Part shown: piece after piece, positions 53,965 through 61,472 of the stretch | How positions within the stretch are numbered: position 1 is the stretch's first letter | Layout of the letters: each line of letters opens with the position of its first letter | NCBI RefSeq assembly: GCF_019443125.1 | Contig: NZ_JAHYXK010000017.1 | Span: 1 to 64,000, forward strand | Reading direction: 5' to 3' | Source: Pontibacter aydingkolensis | Lineage (GTDB): Bacteria; Bacteroidota; Bacteroidia; Cytophagales; Hymenobacteraceae | DNA length: 64,000 bases | The notes under the pieces: generated by a model | The model's input: only the letters and a program-made list of their open reading frames with translations | The model's database searches: none | Told to the model about the DNA's origin: nothing | Made by a program: the position numbers and the translations under genes

Positions 53965-54741
53965 TTAAATTGCCTTTAGCCGGATACCTTCTTTGTTAAG
54001 CGTTTCGTGGATATACTTTGCAAACTCCAGCGCATGCGCACCATCACCGTGAATGCAAACTGTATCGGCCTTTATACTTACATCGGTGCCCTGCTGCGAT
54101 CTTACCTTTCCTTCCTTTATCATGCGGATAACTTGCTTTAACGCCAGCTCCGGATCAGTTATCAGCGCATCTGGTTGCTTACGGGAGGTTAAAGTGCCAT
54201 CCTGCTGGTAAGTTCTGTCTGCAAATACTTCGCTGGCGGTTTTTAGCCCGATGGCTTTACCGGCTTTTATCAGTTCGCTGCCTGCCAAACCATACAATAC
54301 CGCATCAGGACATATTTTATACATCGCCTCGGCAATGGCCCGGCCAAGGGCAGGATTTACAGCGGCCATGTTGTAAAGAGCGCCATGTGGTTTTACATGA
54401 TGCAGTACAGCGCCTCCAGCTTTTACAAAAGCCTGCATAGCACCAACCTGGTAAACTACCATGGCATACACTTCAGCCGGACTTACAGCCATTTCCCGGC
54501 GTCCGAAACCAACAAGGTCGGGCAGGCCGGGATGTGCGCCAATGGCAACGTTGTGCTGTAAGGCCAGCTCTACGGTTTTTTGCATAACCAAGGGGTCGCC
54601 GGCATGGTAGCCGCAGGCAATGTTGGCAGAGGTAACGAAAGGAAGTATAGCCTCATCGTTGCCTAAAGTATAGGCTCCGAAGCTTTCTCCCATGTCGCAG
54701 TTAAGGTCTGTTGTCAGCGGTTGCTCACCGGTTGGTATCAT
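53965..54741 (-). CDS. pxpA: 5-oxoprolinase subunit PxpA (LamB/YcsF family)
   Basis: A 258-residue subunit of the prokaryotic ATP-dependent 5-oxoprolinase, which opens L-5-oxoproline (pyroglutamate) to glutamate. [20 protein letters not shown] and [13 protein letters not shown] are the N-terminal signatures; [15 protein letters not shown] and [10 protein letters not shown] follow. The C-terminal part has [14 protein letters not shown]. Its start overlaps the end of pxpC by 4 bases. Confidence 0.95.
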   Translation of the reverse strand: MIPTGEQPLTTDLNCDMGESFGAYTLGNDEAILPFVTSANIACGYHAGDPLVMQKTVELALQHNVAIGAHPGLPDLVGFGRREMAVSPAEVYAMVVYQVGAMQAFVKAGGAVLHHVKPHGALYNMAAVNPALGRAIAEAMYKICPDAVLYGLAGSELIKAGKAIGLKTASEVFADRTYQQDGTLTSRKQPDALITDPELALKQVIRMIKEGKVRSQQGTDVSIKADTVCIHGDGAHALEFAKYIHETLNKEGIRLKAI

Positions 54742-55748
54742 ACTTTGGTAAATTTTAGGCTAAGGGCGCTTTTCAGTTGCTCCAGGTCAGCTTCCTGTTT
54801 TAAGTAGAGTGCGTGCGCATCCTGTAAACTTACTTCTTTAAACTGAATAATTCTGCCTGGCTGCACCTGGGCAAGTTTTGGCAGGTCGGCTGCTATAACC
54901 TGTGCTATTCGCGGGTAGCCGCCTGTAGTCTGGTGATCAGCCATAAGTATAATGGGCATGCCCTCCGGCGGTACCTGCACCGTGCCAAAGGTAACGGCAC
55001 TGGAGAGCAGGTCTTTGTGCTCTGAAAGCAGTAAGCTCTGGCCCAGCAACCGGTACCCCATCCTGTCGGACTGCGCTGTAACCTGAAACTGGCTTTGCCA
55101 GAAGCCTTCCTGGCTGGATTCTTTAAATAGGTCATGTTCCAGACCCTTCATAGCCCTGATAACAGGCTGATCTTCGTAAACCATGTATGACTGTGGTTCT
55201 AGTGTCCAGTTAGGTTGGGAAAACCAATTGCCAATCGCCTCATCGGTCAATTTAAGCTCAAGCGCAGCAACTTTATTTGTGGATTCATGGCAAGAAAGCA
55301 TGTCGTCGGCCAGTAAAGACCTGCCTTGGTAACCTCCAAATACGGCACGCAAATAGGTAGAGGCGCTGCCCATAATACTTGGCACATCTATTCCGCCTGC
55401 AATGGCAAGGTAAGTACGGCAGCCATGTTTCGCATTTTTTAAAACCAGAGTGCTACCTGCTCTTACCAGCAATGGCCGCCACATACGCACAGGCTCATTA
55501 TTTATACTTGCGGCCATATCGGCACCAGTAAGCGCTACCAGCTGGTCCTGCTCAAAGTATAATGTAGGGCCCTGTAGCGTGGCCTCCAAGGTGGCTGTGT
55601 TTTCAGGGTTACCCACAAGGAGGTTGGCGATGCGCATGGCAAAGGTATCCATGGCACCGCTAACGATAACGCCTTCCTGTTGGTGTTTGTACCGGCCCAT
55701 GTCCTGCACTGTGGTAAGCAGGCCGGGCTTTATTACCTTAATGCTCAT
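54738..55748 (-). CDS. pxpC: 5-oxoprolinase subunit PxpC (KipA-like, AHS2)
   Basis: A 336-residue subunit of 5-oxoprolinase. [20 protein letters not shown] and [20 protein letters not shown] open the AHS2 domain; RGPTLYFE-like strands and [20 protein letters not shown] mark its later part. The homologue in Bacillus subtilis, KipA, was first described as a sporulation-kinase regulator. The start overlaps pxpB by 11 bases. Confidence 0.94.
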   Translation of the reverse strand: MSIKVIKPGLLTTVQDMGRYKHQQEGVIVSGAMDTFAMRIANLLVGNPENTATLEATLQGPTLYFEQDQLVALTGADMAASINNEPVRMWRPLLVRAGSTLVLKNAKHGCRTYLAIAGGIDVPSIMGSASTYLRAVFGGYQGRSLLADDMLSCHESTNKVAALELKLTDEAIGNWFSQPNWTLEPQSYMVYEDQPVIRAMKGLEHDLFKESSQEGFWQSQFQVTAQSDRMGYRLLGQSLLLSEHKDLLSSAVTFGTVQVPPEGMPIILMADHQTTGGYPRIAQVIAADLPKLAQVQPGRIIQFKEVSLQDAHALYLKQEADLEQLKSALSLKFTKV

Positions 55749-56469
55749 GCAGCTTCACCTGTTTTTTAAATTCTTGTTCAGAGATTGCTATAAACCGCAC
55801 CTGGTCACCGGCTTTCAGAATACTTGGCTCTTCCCGCTCCGGGTTAAAAAGCGTTAACGGCGTACGGCCGATCAGTTGCCAGCCTCCCGGTGTTTCGAGT
55901 GGGTAAACACCTGTTTGTGTACCGGCTATGCCTACAGACCCGGCGGGTATAACTGCTCTTGGCTTACTTTTGCGCGGCGTTGCAATGCGTTTATCCATGC
56001 CACCCAGGTACGGGAAGCCAGGTGCAAAGCCAATCATGTGCACCAGGTATGATTTTTTAGTGTGTAGCTCAACTACCTTTTCGGGTGTCAGGTTGTTTTT
56101 TTCAGCCACTTCTTCCAGGTCAGGGCCAAAAGCACCGCCGTAACAAACCGGTATCTCTACTAACCTTTTGCCATTTGCTTTATGGTCATCTTTTGCTTTA
56201 GATAAGGCACTTTGAAGTATGCCTACTACTTTATCGTAGGGGTTTTTTTTCCCTTTTTCGCTTAGTATCCATGGATCATAGTATACAGTTAGGGTAGTAT
56301 AGGCTGGTACATACTCCAGAATGCCGGGTGTGGGATGGCTGTCCAGGTAATGTGCCACGGCCTGTATCTTGCTCTGCGTGCCCTCCGAAACTTCCTCCCC
56401 AAACTGTAGCACAACAGCTTTATCACCTAATGGAATGAGTTGGATGGGAAGCAGTTCTTTGCGGTTCAT
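55738..56469 (-). CDS. pxpB: 5-oxoprolinase subunit PxpB (KipI-like, AHS1)
   Basis: The 243-residue AHS1 subunit of 5-oxoprolinase and first gene of the operon. Signatures are IPLGDKAVVLQFG, IPVCYGGAFGPDLEEVAE and MIGFAPGFPYLGGMD, with GSVGIAGTQTGVYPLETPGG near the C-terminus. PxpA, PxpB and PxpC are all needed for activity in characterised systems, and all three are complete here. Confidence 0.94.
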   Translation of the reverse strand: MNRKELLPIQLIPLGDKAVVLQFGEEVSEGTQSKIQAVAHYLDSHPTPGILEYVPAYTTLTVYYDPWILSEKGKKNPYDKVVGILQSALSKAKDDHKANGKRLVEIPVCYGGAFGPDLEEVAEKNNLTPEKVVELHTKKSYLVHMIGFAPGFPYLGGMDKRIATPRKSKPRAVIPAGSVGIAGTQTGVYPLETPGGWQLIGRTPLTLFNPEREEPSILKAGDQVRFIAISEQEFKKQVKLHEH

Positions 56470-56543
56470 AGGGTTTAGTACGGTGTGTGGCTATACTTCT
56501 GTTTTAAGTAGGTAAAAATTGAGTTAGAATGACAAGCTTAATA

Positions 56544-57170
56544 CTACCCCAGCATATCCAGTTCCATGCGCAGGTTTTCTCTTGCCTGTAGTTCGAGGCG
56601 CTCTCTAAAGAAAGGGGTTTTATAGATGTGCTGCTGACTCAGGAAATGCTGCAGTACTTTTCTTCTGCCGGGTTTGTACACAAGGTCAGGGTAAATGCTG
56701 TATTCTTTGCGCACTGCCTGCCGGTACACATTATACTTTTGCCAGCCAGCGCCAAGTATAGCCAGGTCCAGGTCGAGCAGGAAGTTTGTTGTTACATCCG
56801 GATGTTCCTGGTGTGCTTTGGTAGCCACGATCATTTCTTTAATAGAAGCGATGTCATTAGTATTTAACCCTATTTTTGCCAGTTTTTTTGCTGCCAGTTC
56901 AGCACTTTTCTCTTCGTTATCAGAGCGGGTTGGGCTGTAAAAGATGTCGTGGTAAAAAATGGCAAACTGCAGCGATTCATACTTTATAGCATCGTGTTTA
57001 TACTTTTCTGCCAGTTCCAGCATGTAGGCCAGATGATCCAGGTTATGATAATGCCTGCTTTTAGAAGTATAAGCTTTTTCAAGTTCCTCCCAAAGGTTGT
57101 TAACAAGTGTGGTATCAGTTGTATACTTTCCGCAAAGGGTTTCCCATTGCTGTTTCAGGTTTTCAGCCAT
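56544..57170 (-). CDS. HD-superfamily predicted metal-dependent phosphohydrolase
   Basis: A 208-residue all-helical protein with the HD metal-binding set HNLDHLAYM (His ... HxxxD-like) and FAIFYHDIFY (His-Asp), followed by VATKAHQ and LDLDLAILG. It resembles the COG4339-type predicted HD phosphohydrolases. Substrate unknown. It starts immediately after the stop of the anti-sigma/TonB_C gene with no spacer, so it belongs to the sigma-factor operon. Confidence 0.8.
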   Translation of the reverse strand: MAENLKQQWETLCGKYTTDTTLVNNLWEELEKAYTSKSRHYHNLDHLAYMLELAEKYKHDAIKYESLQFAIFYHDIFYSPTRSDNEEKSAELAAKKLAKIGLNTNDIASIKEMIVATKAHQEHPDVTTNFLLDLDLAILGAGWQKYNVYRQAVRKEYSIYPDLVYKPGRRKVLQHFLSQQHIYKTPFFRERLELQARENLRMELDMLG

Positions 57171-58544
57171 TTATTCGTTGTTTTGAGGCTTAAAGTGCAC
57201 CGTAATTTTAACCTGCTGTGCTGTGTTGCTACCATCTCTTGTGGCCGGTTTCCAGCGCGGCCCTTCTTTTATCAAACGCAGCGCTTCAGTGTCGCAGGCT
57301 GGGCAAAGGCTTTTTAAAACCTGCAGGTTCTGTAATTCTCCGGCAGGCGATACAGTTGCCTGCACCACTACACGCCCTTTCTCTGATTTAGAAGTATAAC
57401 GTATGTTCTCTTCAAGGTATTTACGGTAGGCACGCTTGCCCATAATCGGTCTGGCCGACACCACAACAGGAGCTTGGGTTTTTGTAGCACCATACCCGGT
57501 AACCACCACTTCGCTTAGGGACTTGTTATCTTCAGTCAGGTTTACGGTCAGGTTATCGGTGCTGGCGTCTATATTTTTTTCCTGCCGTTCAAATCCGATA
57601 TAGCTAAAGGCCAGTGTTGCTTTGTCCTGTGGAAGATTGATGGAAAAGTTGCCATTGGCATCGGTAGCTACTCCTGAATTAGTACCTTTTATGGTAACTG
57701 CCACTCCCGGCAAAGGCTGTCCGTCTGATGATAGTACCTGTCCCTGTACTTGTTTCATAGACAATGAGCTATGACCTCTTATTTGAACGCCGGCAGCTTT
57801 GCCTGCCAGTGCTCTTTCAACAGAAGCAGGTTCTGGTGCGAATGCAGTTTTAGCTGGCTGCGGCACAGTAAGAGCAGGGTTTGTAATTTCTGTGGTCTTT
57901 GCAATAACGGGTGCATCAGGAATCGCTTCTGTCATCTTAAAAGGATCTTCTTCCGGTGCTACCTGCACATGGTCAGGAACTGCAACCTCTTTTTCTGCTG
58001 CAGCCACCGATACGCGAATATTGCTTTTGTTGCGAACTACTGGAGAAACAGCGGCAATAGTAGCAGGCCTTACAGTATCGGGCATTGCCTCCGCCATACT
58101 TTCTATTTCGAAGACAGCAGTTTGCGGCGCCGGGGCAAGTTCATCTTTAGTAACTCCATCCGTATCAGAGGATGCCATGCTTTGCTCTTGTCGGTTTATC
58201 TCATTGTAGTTGTAGTACAACACAAGTACCGTAGAGCACATTACCAGAAGTATGGCCGCAGCCACTCGCCAGTCTGTTAAGTATAAAGGCAGTGGCTGAC
58301 GTTTTTTCTTATGCGTTTTGGCATTAATACGGTGGTTTATACTTTGTACGGCAGTCTGCGTTTTGTCCGGTCCGGATAAGGCCATACCTTCCAGCACATC
58401 CGAGCATAGGTCACAGTCCAGGAGGTGGCGCTCCAACTGGTGCTGCAGGGCAGGAGGCAAAACATCTTCGTGGTACTGGCGCAGCAGTTCCACAGAAGGA
58501 TGGTTTTCCGGGGCCCAAAGTATGTGTCGGTTATCTTGGTACAT
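57171..58544 (-). CDS. Anti-sigma-like membrane protein fused to CarboxypepD_reg and TonB_C domains
   Basis: A 457-residue fusion. The first 60 residues have a zinc-finger-like HLLDCDLCSDVL, as in ECF anti-sigma factors. One transmembrane helix (WRVAAAILLVMCSTVLVLYY) follows, then a Pro/Ala-rich periplasmic linker. Next come LAGKAAGVQIRGHSSLS (about 247-263), a CarboxypepD_reg-like domain (VQGQVLSSDGQPLPGVAVTI) with EVVVTGYG, and a C-terminal TonB-like domain (RKYLEENIRYTSKSEKGRVV). The start overlaps the sigma gene by 14 bases. It probably links periplasmic state to sigma release, perhaps also energy transduction. Confidence 0.75.
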   Translation of the reverse strand: MYQDNRHILWAPENHPSVELLRQYHEDVLPPALQHQLERHLLDCDLCSDVLEGMALSGPDKTQTAVQSINHRINAKTHKKKRQPLPLYLTDWRVAAAILLVMCSTVLVLYYNYNEINRQEQSMASSDTDGVTKDELAPAPQTAVFEIESMAEAMPDTVRPATIAAVSPVVRNKSNIRVSVAAAEKEVAVPDHVQVAPEEDPFKMTEAIPDAPVIAKTTEITNPALTVPQPAKTAFAPEPASVERALAGKAAGVQIRGHSSLSMKQVQGQVLSSDGQPLPGVAVTIKGTNSGVATDANGNFSINLPQDKATLAFSYIGFERQEKNIDASTDNLTVNLTEDNKSLSEVVVTGYGATKTQAPVVVSARPIMGKRAYRKYLEENIRYTSKSEKGRVVVQATVSPAGELQNLQVLKSLCPACDTEALRLIKEGPRWKPATRDGSNTAQQVKITVHFKPQNNE

Positions 58545-59130
58545 GGTTTTTCTCCAAGTATAGTTTAAGGTTACGCTTTCCGTTCTGGATATAGCTTTTC
58601 ACCTTATTTAAATCGCAGCCGGTAAGGGCGCTAATCTCTCTGTAACTTTTCTGCTGCAGGTAAAACAACTCAATGCACTGGCGCTGTTCCGGCGGCAGTT
58701 CCTGCAAGGCCTGCTGCAAAGCCTGTTCCGTTTCTTCAACCTGTTCTGCCTCTGTTAGATGCATTGGGGGTGTGTTTTCCATAAACAGGGTACCAGAATT
58801 TTCTAAGGCTATACTTTTATTTTTTTTACTGGCCCGCAACTGCATCAGGCAAAAATTACGGGTAGTGCTGTGCAACCAGCTTTTGAAGTTATCGACCTCA
58901 TGTTTCAGCAGTGCATCGGCAATATGCCCGAACAGCTGCATGGTAGCGTCTTTGCTTTCTTCCTCGTCCTTCAGGTATTTGAGGCATACTAAGTATACCA
59001 GTTCGGAGTGCCGCTGGAACAGTTCTCCCAGATGCTCTAACTCACCCGTCTGCCGGTACAGCCGCAGCAACTCCCTGTCGTCGGGGGGCGGTTTACTGTT
59101 GGTGAAGAGCTTAAGGAAAAATGGGAGCAT
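58531..59130 (-). CDS. ECF-type RNA polymerase sigma factor
   Basis: A 199-residue sigma-70-family factor. Region 2 lies around HSELVYLVCLKYLKDEEESK, with FKSWLHSTTRNFCLMQLR as region 2.4. Region 4 is LPPEQRQCIELFYLQQKSYR then EISALTGCDLNKVKSYIQNG with the HTH. It overlaps the anti-sigma fusion gene, the usual regulator pairing. No consensus promoter that it would recognise can be derived by eye. Confidence 0.92.
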   Translation of the reverse strand: MLPFFLKLFTNSKPPPDDRELLRLYRQTGELEHLGELFQRHSELVYLVCLKYLKDEEESKDATMQLFGHIADALLKHEVDNFKSWLHSTTRNFCLMQLRASKKNKSIALENSGTLFMENTPPMHLTEAEQVEETEQALQQALQELPPEQRQCIELFYLQQKSYREISALTGCDLNKVKSYIQNGKRNLKLYLEKNHVPR

Positions 59131-59154
59131 TGAGTTTATACTTTATAATTCTTT

Positions 59155-59250
59155 AGAGCTTAGTGGTCTTAGCGTTAGCCTTTGTCTCCATTGCGGTTAG
59201 TTTAAACGCTAAGTGCGCTAAGAATTTCGCTAAGGACGCAAGGACAACTA
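59155..59250. repeat. CGCTAAG-type repeat in the divergent sigma/vWA region
   Basis: AACGCTAAGTGCGCTAAGAA followed by TTTCGCTAAGGACGCAAGGA has three CGCTAAG copies, and CTTAGCGTTAGCC at about 59168 is a partial inverted copy. This repetitive stretch sits where promoters for the sigma factor and the vWA gene should be. Confidence 0.55.
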
Positions 59251-59330
59251 AAGAAACAGAAAATTTTTCAGAATTTTTTATGGAATCTGTGTGAAGGCTG
59301 CATCCACTAAGAAACCAAAACACAAAAGAC

Positions 59331-61190
59331 ATGAAAAAACACATCTACCTGCTGCTGGTCCTTCTTATTGCGGGGCTACAGGCAAACGCACAAGGCCGAA
59401 TGATTACCGGAATCATAACTGATGCACAAAGCGGAAATACCCTGCCGGGTGTATCCATTATGCTGAAAGGAACCACTTCCGGCACCAGCACCAACAAACA
59501 CGGCAAGTATAACATTAGTGTGCCCGACGAAAAATCTATACTTATTTTCCGGTATATCGGCTATGCTACAAAGGAGGTTAAAGTTGGAAATAAGCAGCAG
59601 CTGGATGTAGCGATGGAAGTAGATAACAAAACACTGGATGAAGTAATTGTAACTGGCTATGGGATAAGAGGCTTAGCAGGCAAGGTTGCTGGCGTGAGGA
59701 TAAGTGGAAATAGCTCGCAATCTTTTATGGCCCATGAAGTGCAGCTGGCACCACCGGTGCATAACACCGAGAATTACAACTACATAAAAGAAAGCACTTT
59801 TCAGGATGCCAAAAAAACACCGCTCTCTACTTTCTCTATCGACGTTGACAATGCCTCTTATAGCAACGTGCGCCGTTTCCTGAACCAGGGACAGAAGCCG
59901 CCTGTAGATGCCGTGCGCATCGAGGAGATGATCAATTACTTTAGCTATGACTACAAACAACCTACCGGCGATGCGCCTTTTTCGGTAACCACAGAACTGT
60001 CGGACTGCCCCTGGAACAAAGACAATCAACTGCTGCATATTGGCCTCCAGGGTAAAAACATCTCTACTGAAAAACTGCCGGCATCAAACCTGGTGTTTCT
60101 AATCGATGTATCTGGTTCGATGAGCATGACCGATAAACTACCTTTGGTTAAGGCAGGTTTTAAGCTTTTGGTAGATCAATTGCGACCGCAGGATAAGGTG
60201 GCTATTGTAGTATATGCCGGCGCTGCAGGACTTGTGTTACCTTCAACCTCTGGAGAGGATAAGCCGACTATTATGCAGGCAATTGAGAATTTACAGGCCG
60301 GCGGCTCTACTGCAGGTGGCGCAGGCATTAACCTGGCTTACAAGGTGGCTCAGGAAAACTTTGTGAAAGGTGGGAATAACCGTGTTATACTTGCCTCCGA
60401 TGGCGACTTTAACGTTGGTGTTAGCAGCGACAGCGAACTGCAGCGGATAATTGAGAAGAAGCGGGAGTCAGGTGTGTTTTTAACTGTACTTGGCTTTGGT
60501 ACCGGCAACCTGAAAGACTCACGCATGGAGCAGCTGGCTAATAAAGGCAACGGTAACTATGCGTATGTCGATAATATTCTGGAGGCAAAAAAGGTGTTTG
60601 TAAATGAGTTTGGAGGCACGCTGTTTACCATTGCCAAAGACGTGAAGCTGCAACTGGAGTTCAACCCGGCCAAAGTAAAAGCTTACCGCCTGATCGGCTA
60701 CGAGAACCGCGCCCTGGCCGACGAAGAGTTTAACGACGATAAGAAAGATGCTGGTGACATGGGAGCAGGTCATACGGTTACTGCACTGTATGAGATCGTG
60801 CCAGTAGGGGCTAAATCAGCTACTACAACCGGTGATGTTGATCCTTTGAAATACCAGAAGTCCCAACTCGACCCAAAGGCAAACAGTACCAACGAAATGC
60901 TCACCCTGAAACTGCGCTACAAAGAACCTGACGGTAACAAAAGTAAACTGATCACGACAACGGCTACTGATAATGCCGTAGCTGTTGGTAAAACATCTGA
61001 TGATTTCCGTTTCTCGGCTGCTATTGCCGCCTGCGGTATGCTGCTCCGCGACTCAAAGTACAAAGGCAACGCCACGTACCCGATGGTACTGGAACTGGCC
61101 CAGAATGCACGCGGAAACGATGAAGAAGGCTACCGTATCGAGTTTATCAACCTGGTTAAATCAATGAGTTTGCTGAGCGATAGGAGGTAG
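59331..61190 (+). CDS. Secreted vWA-domain protein with CarboxypepD_reg/SusC-plug-like N-terminus (YfbK type)
   Basis: A 619-residue exported protein. A signal peptide (KKHIYLLLVLLIAGLQANA) is followed by a CarboxypepD_reg-like domain (about 22-105) and DEVIVTGYG. Then comes LAGKVAGVRISGNSSQS, a peptide otherwise typical of SusC-family plugs. The YfbK-type N-terminal region (PVDAVRIEEMINYFSYDY) leads to the vWA domain with the MIDAS DVSGSMS and the matching Thr/Asp further on, then a DUF3520-like C-terminus. It is probably a surface or periplasmic adhesion/binding protein. It is divergent from the ECF sigma factor, which may control it. Confidence 0.82.
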   Translation: MKKHIYLLLVLLIAGLQANAQGRMITGIITDAQSGNTLPGVSIMLKGTTSGTSTNKHGKYNISVPDEKSILIFRYIGYATKEVKVGNKQQLDVAMEVDNKTLDEVIVTGYGIRGLAGKVAGVRISGNSSQSFMAHEVQLAPPVHNTENYNYIKESTFQDAKKTPLSTFSIDVDNASYSNVRRFLNQGQKPPVDAVRIEEMINYFSYDYKQPTGDAPFSVTTELSDCPWNKDNQLLHIGLQGKNISTEKLPASNLVFLIDVSGSMSMTDKLPLVKAGFKLLVDQLRPQDKVAIVVYAGAAGLVLPSTSGEDKPTIMQAIENLQAGGSTAGGAGINLAYKVAQENFVKGGNNRVILASDGDFNVGVSSDSELQRIIEKKRESGVFLTVLGFGTGNLKDSRMEQLANKGNGNYAYVDNILEAKKVFVNEFGGTLFTIAKDVKLQLEFNPAKVKAYRLIGYENRALADEEFNDDKKDAGDMGAGHTVTALYEIVPVGAKSATTTGDVDPLKYQKSQLDPKANSTNEMLTLKLRYKEPDGNKSKLITTTATDNAVAVGKTSDDFRFSAAIAACGMLLRDSKYKGNATYPMVLELAQNARGNDEEGYRIEFINLVKSMSLLSDRR

Positions 61191-61472
61191 GGTTGATTAT
61201 TGATTGTTAAATTGTTAAAAAGGATGTCATTTCGAACAACGTGAGAAATCTTTACAGAATTCCAGATAGATCTCTAAAGCTACGCTGGCTCTCTTCGGCT
61301 CTCGCCTCAGGAGTGATGGAGATGACAACTTGCTTTTTAATCTACATTAGAGCCATTAAAATGGATTAACTCTGTTGGCAGCAATTTTCTGTAGCCTGAT
61401 TTGTAGTTGTGTTGTTATGCTTTGTTGATACGGCAAGGGCACAGCAGCACAACTACAATTTTATACTTCATA
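61191..61472. other. 282-base gap between convergent genes with a dispersed repeat
   Basis: A diverged copy of the TGTCATTTCGA repeat occupies about 61223-61328. No terminator hairpin was found for either converging gene. Confidence 0.5.
61223..61328. repeat. TGTCATTTCGA-type inverted repeat, diverged copy
   Basis: TGTCATTTC at 61225-61233 pairs imperfectly with GAGATGACA at 61320-61328. The left end continues as in the nuo-operon copy: TGTCATTTCGAAC then GTGAGAAATCT. Confidence 0.6.
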
